Below are positions 17,936-25,123 of a stretch of 64,000 bases of DNA, piece by piece. The stretch's first letter is position 1. Each line of letters opens with the position of its first letter. The stretch lies in the NCBI GenBank assembly GCA_963707695.1, contig CAVPQY010000005.1:62001-126000 (forward strand), written 5' to 3'. The notes under the pieces were generated by a model that did no database searches, was not told the DNA's origin, and was given only the letters and a program-made list of their open reading frames with translations. Source of the DNA: JAOPZW01 sp963707695 (GTDB taxonomy: Bacteria > Actinomycetota > Thermoleophilia > Solirubrobacterales > Solirubrobacteraceae). A program made the translations under genes and the position numbers.

Positions 17936-19555
17936 ATGCTCGGCGCCATCGCCGAGCCGCCCGCCACCTCGTCGACGAGCGCCCCCACGCCGACGCAGCC
18001 AGGCGCCGTCCAGGTCCGCCGCGCCCTGCTCTCGGTGTCCGACAAGACCGGGGTCGTCGACTTCGCGCGCGGCCTGGCCGAGCTCGGCGTCGAGCTCGTC
18101 TCGACCGGCGGCACCGCCCGCGAGCTCCAGGAGGCGGGCCTCGCCGTCCGGGCGATCGAGGACTTCACGGGCTTCCCGGAGATCATGGACGGGCGGGTCA
18201 AGACGCTGCACCCGAAGCTCCACGCCGGGCTCCTGGCGGTCCGCAGCGATCCGGCGCACCTCGCGGCCGCGGCGGCGCACGACGTCGAGTTCGTCGACCT
18301 CGTCTGCGTGAACCTCTACCCGTTCGAGCGCACCGCCGGGCGCCGCGAGGCCGCGCCGGAGGAGGTCATCGAGCAGATCGACGTCGGCGGGCCGACGATG
18401 CTGCGCGCGGCCGCCAAGAACCACGCCTACACGGCCGTCGTCGCGTCCCCGGCCGCCTACGACGCCGTGCTCGAAGAGCTGCGGACGGACGACGCCCGCC
18501 TGTCGATGGAGACGCGCCGGTGGCTCGCGGCCGAGGCGTTCTCGTACACGGCGCGCTACGACACGGCGATCTCACGCTGGTTCGCCGAGGGCGCCGAGGA
18601 GGACTTCCCCGGCCTCCACGTCCGCGCCTACGAGCGCGTCCTCGAGCTGCCCTACGGCGAGAACCCGCACCAGCGCGCCGCGTTCTACGAGCAGGTCGGC
18701 GCGCGGCGGCACGTGCTCTCGCACGTGCGCCAGCACCACGGCAAGGCGATCTCGTACAACAACCTCCTCGACCTCGACGCCGCCCGCGCGCTCGCCCGCG
18801 ACCTCGGCGAGCGGCCGGCCTGCGTCATCGTCAAGCACAACAACCCGTGCGGCGCCGCCATCGGGAGCGACGCGCTCGACGCCTACCGGCGGGCCTTCGC
18901 CTGCGACCCGGTCAGTGCCTACGGCGGCGTCATCGTGCTCAACCGCCCGGTCGACCTCGCGACGGCCGAGGCGCTCGCGGAGCAGTTCCTCGAGGTCCTG
19001 CTCGCCCCGGGCTACGAGGACGGCGCGCTCGAGGTGCTCCAGCGCAAGCCCAACGTGCGGCTGCTCGAGGACGAGGAGCGCCGCGGTCCCGACCCGCGCG
19101 AGCGGGCCATCCGCCAGGTCGAAGGCGGCCTGCTCGTCCAGGACCGCGACCGCGTCGTGCTCGACCCCGCGACCATGCACGTCGCCACCGATCGGCACCC
19201 GAGCGAGGCCGAGTGGCGCGACCTGCTCTTCGCGTGGGCGGTCGGCGCGCACGTGAAGTCCAACGCGATCGTCCTGGCCCGCGGGAGCGCGACCGTCGGC
19301 GTCGGCGCGGGCCAGATGAGCCGGGTCGACAGCGTCCGGCTGGCCGTCGAGAAGGCCCAGTCCGACCTGCACGGCGCGGCGCTCGCCTCCGACGCGTTCT
19401 TCCCGTTCGCCGACGGGCCCGAGCTCGCGATCGCCGCCGGCGTCACGGCGATCATCCAGCCGGGCGGCTCGGTACGGGACGAGCAGGTCATCGCGGCGGC
19501 GCAGGAAGCGGGGGTGGCGATGGTCCTCACCGGGCGGCGCCACTTCCGCCATTGA
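17936..19555 (+). CDS. purH: Bifunctional AICAR formyltransferase / IMP cyclohydrolase
   Basis: A 539-residue enzyme for the last two steps to IMP. The N-terminal IMP cyclohydrolase (MGS-like) domain has LLSVSDKTGVVDFARGL, VSTGGTAREL and KTLHPKLHAGLL. The C-terminal transformylase has ENPHQRAAFYE, ISYNNLLDLDAA, VKHNNPCGAA and HVKSNAIVLA. ATG 17936 gives a 28-residue Pro/Thr-rich tail before the domain; it lies inside a -10-like TATGCT, so the true start is uncertain, but no better one exists before the core. Its stop overlaps the ridA TTG (TTGA). Confidence 0.95.
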   Translation: MLGAIAEPPATSSTSAPTPTQPGAVQVRRALLSVSDKTGVVDFARGLAELGVELVSTGGTARELQEAGLAVRAIEDFTGFPEIMDGRVKTLHPKLHAGLLAVRSDPAHLAAAAAHDVEFVDLVCVNLYPFERTAGRREAAPEEVIEQIDVGGPTMLRAAAKNHAYTAVVASPAAYDAVLEELRTDDARLSMETRRWLAAEAFSYTARYDTAISRWFAEGAEEDFPGLHVRAYERVLELPYGENPHQRAAFYEQVGARRHVLSHVRQHHGKAISYNNLLDLDAARALARDLGERPACVIVKHNNPCGAAIGSDALDAYRRAFACDPVSAYGGVIVLNRPVDLATAEALAEQFLEVLLAPGYEDGALEVLQRKPNVRLLEDEERRGPDPRERAIRQVEGGLLVQDRDRVVLDPATMHVATDRHPSEAEWRDLLFAWAVGAHVKSNAIVLARGSATVGVGAGQMSRVDSVRLAVEKAQSDLHGAALASDAFFPFADGPELAIAAGVTAIIQPGGSVRDEQVIAAAQEAGVAMVLTGRRHFRH

Positions 19556-19986
19556 GCGGCGCGGCGGCCGAGGACGTGCGGCGCCACGGCTCGGGCGGCC
19601 CGTACGAGGACACGGTCGGCTACAGCCGGGTGGTGCGCGCGGGCGCGCACGTCTGGGTCGCCGGGTGCACGGCGACGCTGCCGGACGGCTCGCTCGCCGG
19701 GGTGGGCGACGCCGAGGCGCAGGCGCGCCAGGCCTTCGCGAACCTCGCGGCGGCGCTCGAGCGCGCCGGCGCGGGCCTGGGCGACCTCGTGCGGACGCGC
19801 ATGTACGTCACCGACCGCGACCACGCCGCCGCGGTCACGCGCGTCCACGGCGAGCTGCTCGGCGACGTCCGGCCGGTGACCGCGCTCGTCGTCGTGGCCG
19901 GGCTGCTCGACGCGCGCATGCTCGTCGAGGTCGAGGCCGACGCGTACGTCGCCCCGTCCGGCGGGGCGCCGGATCGCGCTCCCTGA
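19552..19986 (+). CDS. RidA/YjgF-family enamine/imine deaminase
   Basis: A 144-residue RidA-fold protein. The conserved Arg is in LVRTRMYVTDRDH, with GPYEDTVGYSRVVRAGAHVWVAG at the N-terminus and RPVTALVVVAGLLDARMLVEVEADA at the end. RidA proteins hydrolyse reactive enamines/imines such as 2-aminoacrylate. The start is TTG 19552 in a TTGA overlap with purH; a GTG at 19576 would remove eight residues. The tight coupling to purH suggests co-expression with purine synthesis. Confidence 0.85.
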   Translation: MSGAAAEDVRRHGSGGPYEDTVGYSRVVRAGAHVWVAGCTATLPDGSLAGVGDAEAQARQAFANLAAALERAGAGLGDLVRTRMYVTDRDHAAAVTRVHGELLGDVRPVTALVVVAGLLDARMLVEVEADAYVAPSGGAPDRAP

Positions 19987-20021
19987 GCGGCGTCCACGGT
20001 CCGTCCGGCGCGTCGCGCAGC

Positions 20022-21671
20022 ATGCCCGGCCCCGTGCCCGTCGCCCCGCCGCACCCTTCCCGCTCACCGCTGCGGGGGTGGCAGGAGCGGGCACTCGTGA
20101 CGATGCGCGCATGGCGATCGGGCGCCCTCCTCGTCGCGGCCGCGCCCGGCGCGGGGAAGACCCGCCCGGCGCTCGTCTTCGCCCGGGAGCTCCTGCGCGC
20201 CGGCGCCGTCCGGCGGGTCGTGGTCGTTGCCCCGACGGCGCCGCTGACCCGCCAGTGGGCCGACGCCGCCGGCCGGCTCGGCGTGCACCTCGTCCCCGAC
20301 GCGCCGGAGCTGCGGCCGCCGCGGGACTTCGACGGCGTCGCCGTGACCTACGCGCGGGTGGCGATGGTGGCGGAGCGGTGGTCGCGCCAGTGCGGGGCAC
20401 CCACGCTCGTCATCGCCGACGAGGCCCACCACCTCGGGGAGGACCTCGCCTGGGGCCTGGGGTTCCACCTCGCCTTCCGCGACGCCGGGCGGCGGCTGCT
20501 GCTGTCGGGCACGCCGTTCCGCAGCGACCAGACGCCGATCCCGGGCGTCCGCTACGACGACGGCGTCGTCGTCCCCGACGTCTCCTACACCTACGCCGAC
20601 GCGGTGCGCGACCGGATCTGCCGACCCGTGACGTTCGTCCCCTACGACGGCGTCCTGCAGTGGCGGACGGGGGAGGACGGCGACGTGGTCGAGTCCTCCT
20701 TCGAGGACGCCCTGACCGGCCGCGACGCCGCGCGCCGCTACCGGACCGCGATCTCGGTCGACCTCGCCGATGGGCTGCCGCGGATCCTGGCGGCCGCCCA
20801 CGAGCGCCTGCAGGCCGTGCGGGCCGGCGGCCACCGTGACGCCGGCGGGCTCGTCGTCGCCGCCGACGGCGAGCACGCGCGGGCGGTGGCGAAGGTGCTG
20901 CGGGCCATCACGGGCGCGCCGCCGGTCGTCGTCCTCCACACGGAGGCGCGCGCGGCGGAGAAGCTGGCGGCGTTCACGTGCTCGCGCGAGCCGTGGATCG
21001 TGGCCGTGAACATGGTCTCCGAGGGCGTCGACATCCCCCGGCTGCGCGTCGGCGTCTACGCGACGGCGGCCAAGACGCCGCTGATCTTCCGCCAGGTCGT
21101 CGGGCGCTTCGTCCGGACGATCCCGGGGCGGCCGGTCGATCGCAGCTGGCTGTTCCTCCCCGCCGACCCGGTGCTCCGCCGGCACGCGAGCGACGTCGAG
21201 ACCGAGCTGCGCCACGTCCTGCACCCGCCCGGCGAGCAGGACCCGGCGGCGCTCGACGAGCGGCCCGACCGCCGCGAGAGCGAGCCGTCGGAGCGGGAGG
21301 CCTTCGTCCCCGTCGCCGCCGACGTGGCCCCGCAGCTCGCGCTCTTCGGCGGCGGCGCGGCCGCCCCCGCCCCGGTCGCGCCCGGGGCGGTGCCGGTGCC
21401 GGGCGCCGAGGACCGGGGGGAAGACGCCGACGAGGCCGCGCTCCCGACGTGGGAGCGGCGTGCGCTGCTGCGCGACAAGCGCCATCGGCTCGTCGCCGAC
21501 CTGCGCCGCCGCGACGGGCGCAGCCACGCGGAGATCAACGGCTGGCTCAACCGCAGCTGCGGCATCCGCCGCGTGAACGACGCGTCGATCGAGCAGCTCG
21601 AGCGCTCCATCGAGCTCCTGCTCGCCGAGCTCGCCGGCGCCGCTCGCCGGCGCCCGGCGGCGCGCCGGTAG
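20022..21671 (+). CDS. DEAD/DEAH-box SF2 helicase or nuclease-associated ATPase
   Basis: A 549-residue protein. Motif I is APGAGKT at 41-47, motif II is ADEAHH, motif III is LSGTPFRSDQTPIPG, the second RecA domain has VNMVSEGVDIPRLRVG, and motif VI is FRQVVGRFVRTIPG. The C-terminal 140 residues are an acidic Pro/Ala linker, then a basic helical domain (WERRALLRDKRHRLVADLRR to SIELLLAEL) containing a helix-turn-helix-like SHAEINGWLNRSCGI. ATG 20022 or GTG 20034 may be used. The family resembles actinobacterial helicases of unknown role, possibly DNA repair or defence. It is 35 bases after ridA. Confidence 0.8.
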   Translation: MPGPVPVAPPHPSRSPLRGWQERALVTMRAWRSGALLVAAAPGAGKTRPALVFARELLRAGAVRRVVVVAPTAPLTRQWADAAGRLGVHLVPDAPELRPPRDFDGVAVTYARVAMVAERWSRQCGAPTLVIADEAHHLGEDLAWGLGFHLAFRDAGRRLLLSGTPFRSDQTPIPGVRYDDGVVVPDVSYTYADAVRDRICRPVTFVPYDGVLQWRTGEDGDVVESSFEDALTGRDAARRYRTAISVDLADGLPRILAAAHERLQAVRAGGHRDAGGLVVAADGEHARAVAKVLRAITGAPPVVVLHTEARAAEKLAAFTCSREPWIVAVNMVSEGVDIPRLRVGVYATAAKTPLIFRQVVGRFVRTIPGRPVDRSWLFLPADPVLRRHASDVETELRHVLHPPGEQDPAALDERPDRRESEPSEREAFVPVAADVAPQLALFGGGAAAPAPVAPGAVPVPGAEDRGEDADEAALPTWERRALLRDKRHRLVADLRRRDGRSHAEINGWLNRSCGIRRVNDASIEQLERSIELLLAELAGAARRRPAARR

Positions 21672-21727
21672 CGCGCGGCGCTGCCGCTCGCCGCCAGGCC
21701 CGGGCCCGGCGGCCCGAAGCCGGCCGG

Positions 21728-22222
21728 CTACGCCGCGGCCGGCTGGCCGTCGACGGGCTCGCCCTCGCGGTGGCGGCGCGCCCCGGGGCCGAAGACGGCC
21801 TCGACGTCGCGCAGCTCGAGGTCGGCCCCGCAGCGGTCGCAGCGCAGGTGCTCGGTGACGTTGCCCCCGCACCCGCGGTGGCGGATCAGCCGGGGCGGCC
21901 CCTCGGTCGCGTAGTGGCGGTCGCCCCAGCGCAGGAGCGCCATCGTGACGGGCCACAGGTCGCGGCCCTTCTCGGTCAGGCGGTACTCGAAGCGCTCGGG
22001 ACGCTCCTGGTAGCGCACGCGCTCGAGCACGCCCTCCTCGACGAGCCGGCCGAGGCGGTCGGTCAGGACGTTCCGCGCGACCCCGAGGTCGCGCTGGAAG
22101 TCGTCGAAGCGGCGCAGCCCGAGGAACGCGTCGCGGATCACCAGCAGCGTCCAGCGGTCGCCGAGCACCTCCAGGGCGCGGGCGATCGAGCAGTGCTGGG
22201 AGTCATAGGTCCGGGGCAGCAT
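21728..22222 (-). CDS. HxlR-family winged-helix regulator
   Basis: A 164-residue regulator. The HxlR core is CSIARALEVLGDRWTLLVIRDA, FDDFQRDLGVARNVLTDRLG as recognition helix region, and a beta wing around VRYQERPERFEYRLT. Cys11 sits where redox-sensing HxlR proteins such as YodB and HypR carry a conserved Cys. The C-terminus adds a zinc-ribbon-like CGGN...CDRCG. ATG 22222 has Shine-Dalgarno GGAGGAGAG just upstream; the longer frame was rejected. It is divergent from an MFS exporter, with twin operators between them. Confidence 0.9.
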   Translation of the reverse strand: MLPRTYDSQHCSIARALEVLGDRWTLLVIRDAFLGLRRFDDFQRDLGVARNVLTDRLGRLVEEGVLERVRYQERPERFEYRLTEKGRDLWPVTMALLRWGDRHYATEGPPRLIRHRGCGGNVTEHLRCDRCGADLELRDVEAVFGPGARRHREGEPVDGQPAAA

Positions 22223-22256
22223 GGTCTCTCCTCCGGGCCGAGTGTAGCCCGACAGG

Positions 22257-22271
22257 GTTGCGTGAGGCAAC
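22257..22271. promoter_or_regulatory. HxlR operator 1
   Basis: GTTGCGTGAGGCAAC is a five-base inverted repeat (GTTGC/GCAAC) around a five-base centre. It overlaps a -35-like TTGCGT at 22258-22263. The same arms recur at operator 2, 32 bases away. Confidence 0.75.
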
Positions 22272-22286
22272 CGACGTCGTTAGAGT
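22258..22286 (+). promoter_or_regulatory. Promoter of the MFS exporter gene
   Basis: A -35-like TTGCGT (22258-22263) and a -10-like TAGAGT (22281-22286) are separated by 17 bases. The -35 lies within operator 1 and the presumed start point within operator 2, as expected for repression. Confidence 0.6.
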
Positions 22287-22288
22287 CC

Positions 22289-22303
22289 GTTGCGTCAAGC
22301 AAC
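22289..22303. promoter_or_regulatory. HxlR operator 2
   Basis: GTTGCGTCAAGCAAC has the same GTTGC/GCAAC arms as operator 1. The centres are 32 bases apart, about three helical turns, so two dimers would bind on one face of the DNA. Confidence 0.75.
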
Positions 22304-22317
22304 TTGGAGTATCTCCC

Positions 22318-23721
22318 ATGGCCCGTCGCTGGAAGGTCCTGCTCGTCACCGCCGTCGCCGTCTTCATGGCGTTCCTCGACGTGACCATCGTGAACATCGC
22401 CTTCCCGGACCTCCGGGCCGACTTCTCCTCCTCCTCGCTGGGCGGGCTCTCGTGGGTCCTGAACGCCTACAACATCGTCTTCGCGGCGCTGCTCGTGCCG
22501 GCCGGGCGGCTGGCCGACCGCATCGGCCGGCGGCGGATGTTCTTCGCGGGGCTGGGCCTCTTCCTGGCCGCCTCCGCGGCATGCGGGCTCGCGCCGTCCG
22601 TGCCCGTCCTCGTGGCGGCGCGCGTCGTCCAGGCCGTCGGTGCCGCGGCGCTCATCCCCACGTCGCTGGCGCTGCTGCTGCCCGAGTTCCCGCTCGAGCA
22701 GCGCGCGACCGCCACCGCCCTGTGGGGCGCGACGGGCGCCGTCGCGGCGGCGACCGGGCCGTCGCTGGGCGGCCTGCTCGTGGACGCCACGGGCTGGCGC
22801 TCGGTGTTCTTCGTGAACCTCGTGTTCGGGGCGATCGCGCTCGTGCCCGCGCGGCGACTGCTGCGCGAGACGCGCGATCCGGCGCCCGGCCCGCTCCCCG
22901 ACGCCGCCAGCGTGGGCCTGCTGATCACGGGCGTCGGCCTGCTGTCGCTGGGGATCGTCAAGGCGCCCGACTGGGGCTGGGGGTCGGTCGCCACGCTCGG
23001 CTCGCTCGGTGTCGCTGCGCTCCTGCTCGTCGCGCTGTGGGTGCGCTCGGAGCGCGTGGCCTCGCCGGTCGTCGACCCGTCGCTCTTCGCCGTGCGCTCG
23101 TTCGCCGTGGCGAACGTCGGGGTGCTGCTCTTCAGCGTCGGCTTCTACGCGCTGCTGCTGGGCAACGTCCTGTTCCTGACCTCGGTCTGGGGCTGGTCGG
23201 TGCTGCAGGCCGGCGTGGCGCTCACGCCGGGGCCGCTGACGGCCGCCGTCACGGCGGCGCTCGGGGGCCGCGTGGCGGATCGCTTCGGCCAGCGCGTCGT
23301 CGCGCTCCCGGGGGCGCTGCTGTTCGCCGCCGGATGCGTCGTCTTCGCCACCTCGACGGGCGCCGACCCGCACTACGTCCGCGAGTTCCTGCCCGCGAGC
23401 TTCCTGACCGGGGCCGGCGTGGGGCTGTCCTACGCGGCCTGGGGCTCGGCCGCCGTGGCCCAGCTGCCGCCCGCCCGCTTCGCCACGGGCAGCGCGCTCT
23501 CGGCCTGCTCGCGCCAGATCGGGGCCGTGCTCGGGATCGCCGGCCTCGTCGCCGTGCTCGGCACCCCGGCCCCCGCGGACGCGCTGGACGCCGCCCATCG
23601 CGCCTGGCTGCTCATGGCGGTCCCGGCGCTCGGCGCGGGCGTCTGCGCGGTCGCCCTCGGCCGCGTGCGGGCCCGCAACCCGGAGGCCACGGCCCCGGCG
23701 CTCGAGCCCGTCGCGGCCTAG
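22318..23721 (+). CDS. MFS drug exporter, DHA2-like (14-helix type)
   Basis: A 467-residue membrane protein with about 14 hydrophobic segments. The first helix ends MAFLDVTIVNIAFPDL (antiporter motif D1-like), motif A is GRLADRIGRRRMFFAG, and motif C is GATGAVAAATGPSLGGLL. These mark proton-coupled drug exporters. ATG 22318 has Shine-Dalgarno GGAG at 22306-22309. The divergent HxlR regulator and the twin operators indicate induction by a toxic, perhaps electrophilic, compound. Its TAG interlocks with the convergent hydrolase stop in CTAG. Confidence 0.9.
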   Translation: MARRWKVLLVTAVAVFMAFLDVTIVNIAFPDLRADFSSSSLGGLSWVLNAYNIVFAALLVPAGRLADRIGRRRMFFAGLGLFLAASAACGLAPSVPVLVAARVVQAVGAAALIPTSLALLLPEFPLEQRATATALWGATGAVAAATGPSLGGLLVDATGWRSVFFVNLVFGAIALVPARRLLRETRDPAPGPLPDAASVGLLITGVGLLSLGIVKAPDWGWGSVATLGSLGVAALLLVALWVRSERVASPVVDPSLFAVRSFAVANVGVLLFSVGFYALLLGNVLFLTSVWGWSVLQAGVALTPGPLTAAVTAALGGRVADRFGQRVVALPGALLFAAGCVVFATSTGADPHYVREFLPASFLTGAGVGLSYAAWGSAAVAQLPPARFATGSALSACSRQIGAVLGIAGLVAVLGTPAPADALDAAHRAWLLMAVPALGAGVCAVALGRVRARNPEATAPALEPVAA

Positions 23722-24629
23722 CCGGCTCGCAGGCGCGCGCGCAGGAAGGCGCCGGCGCGGGCGACGGCCGCGCCGGCCTCGGGGAACTCCCCGACGGCGG
23801 ACTGGAAGACGTGCCACATGCCGGGGACCTCGTCGAGGTCCACCTCGACCCCGGCCGCTCGCGCCCGCTCTGCGAACGCCACCGCGTCGTCGCGCAGGAG
23901 CTCCGCCCCGCCGGGCTGGACGAGCAGGGGCGGCAGCCCCCGCAGGTCGGCGCGCGCGGGGGACACCGACGGGTCGTCGGTCGGCGTGGGCCCGGAGTAG
24001 AGCCGCGCGGCCAGCGCGAGCGACTCGCGCCGCAGGACCGCCTCGCCGTCGTCGCTGCCCGGGCGTCGCCACGCGGCGTCGGCGCCGAGGTCGACCCACG
24101 GGCACAGCAGGGCCGCGCCGAGCGGGAGCGCGGCGCCCGCGTCACGCAGGCGCACGAGCAGGGCCACGGCCAGGCCGCCCCCGGCCGACTCGCCGCTGAG
24201 CGCGATCCCCGCGGTGAGGCCCTGCTCCCGCAGCCAGGCGTGGGCCGCCTCCGCGTCGTCGAGCGCGGCCGGGTGCGGGTGCTCGGGGGCGAGGCGGTAG
24301 TCGAGGGCCAGCACGCGCCGGCCCGCCGCCGCAGCGACGTGCCCGGCGAGGGCGACGTGGGCGCCCACCGCGCCGACCGCGAAGCCGCCGCCGTGGAGGT
24401 GCAGCACCGCCGACGTCTCCGGCGCGCCCGCGGGCGTGAGCCACCGCGCCCGCCGGCCGCCGGCGTCGACCTCCTGGACGGCCACGCCGTCGGGCGCCGC
24501 GGCCAGCGTCACGCGCGCCTCCTCGTCCGCGTGCAGCTGCTCGAGCAGCTGGTCCTCGGCCTGGGCGCCGTCGCGCGGGCGCTCACGGCGCAGCGCCGCC
24601 GTGGCGGCGGCGAACTCGGGGCTGGGCAC
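23718..24629 (-). CDS. Alpha/beta hydrolase, hormone-sensitive lipase family
   Basis: A 303-residue esterase. The HSL oxyanion motif HGGG is at 79-82 in LHLHGGGFAVG, the nucleophile elbow GESAGG has Ser148, and the likely His273 is in GMWHVFQ; the acid residue is probably in LLRDDAV. Such enzymes hydrolyse short-chain esters or detoxify acyl compounds in the cytoplasm. The GTG start lies four bases after the stop of the cysteine-ladder gene, so the two are probably one transcript. Confidence 0.88.
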   Translation of the reverse strand: MPSPEFAAATAALRRERPRDGAQAEDQLLEQLHADEEARVTLAAAPDGVAVQEVDAGGRRARWLTPAGAPETSAVLHLHGGGFAVGAVGAHVALAGHVAAAAGRRVLALDYRLAPEHPHPAALDDAEAAHAWLREQGLTAGIALSGESAGGGLAVALLVRLRDAGAALPLGAALLCPWVDLGADAAWRRPGSDDGEAVLRRESLALAARLYSGPTPTDDPSVSPARADLRGLPPLLVQPGGAELLRDDAVAFAERARAAGVEVDLDEVPGMWHVFQSAVGEFPEAGAAVARAGAFLRARLRAG

Positions 24630-24633
24630 GGGG

Positions 24634-24978
24634 CTAGGCGCTCCGCCCGACCGCGCCGACGACGCCGCGCAGCCCGTGGCAGCCGATGCACCCGACGCAG
24701 CCCACGCAGCCGCTGCACCCGACGCAGGCCACGCAGGCGACGCAGCCCGCGCAGCCCGCGCAGGCGACCGTCCCCAGCGACCCCGCGATGCCGGCGCCCA
24801 GCACCGTCGCCGCCGAGCCGGCGACGACCGCGCTGCCCGCCGTGGCGACCGACCCGGCCACCACGGCGCTGCCCACCGTGGCCGCCGACCCGGCCACCAC
24901 GGCGCTCCCCACCGTCGCGACCGAGCCCGCGACGACGGCGGAGCCGGTCGTGGCGACGTGGTCGTCGGAGGGGCTCAC
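24634..24978 (-). CDS. Repeat protein with GSAVVAGS units and a ten-cysteine ladder
   Basis: A predicted 114-residue protein from GTG 24978 (a longer frame reaches an ATG at 25014). After a short DDHVATT leader come four near-identical 12-residue units of the form T(V/T/A)GSAVVAGS(V/A)A and a fifth decayed one. Then ten cysteines occur exactly every third residue (C-x-x, x mostly Val, Ala, Gly), ending CIGCHGLRG. It has no signal peptide and almost no charge. I do not recognise the family. Regular repeats suggest a beta-solenoid or a modified peptide; metal binding, disulfides or RiPP-like processing are possible. A -10-like CAGAAT lies seven bases before the GTG. Confidence 0.7.
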   Translation of the reverse strand: MSPSDDHVATTGSAVVAGSVATVGSAVVAGSAATVGSAVVAGSVATAGSAVVAGSAATVLGAGIAGSLGTVACAGCAGCVACVACVGCSGCVGCVGCIGCHGLRGVVGAVGRSA

Positions 24979-25023
24979 CAGGGCGATTCTGCGGGCGCCG
25001 TGGTCCGGGCGCAAGCCGGCGCA

Positions 25024-25096
25024 TGGGCCGCCCGAGATTCGAACTCGGATCGCGACGCTTAAAAGGCGTGCGCTCTGACCGTTGAGCTAGCGGCCC
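25024..25096 (-). tRNA. tRNA-Lys(UUU)
   Basis: A full cloverleaf: acceptor GGGCCGC/GCGGCCC with discriminator A, D stem GCTC/GAGC, T arm CCGAG-TTCGAAT-CTCGG, and anticodon loop CTTTTAA giving anticodon TTT. The first anticodon-stem pair (27-43) is a C-C mismatch. CCA is not encoded. Confidence 0.95.
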
Positions 25097-25123
25097 CTGC
25101 GCCAGCCTAGAGCGCCGCCCGCC

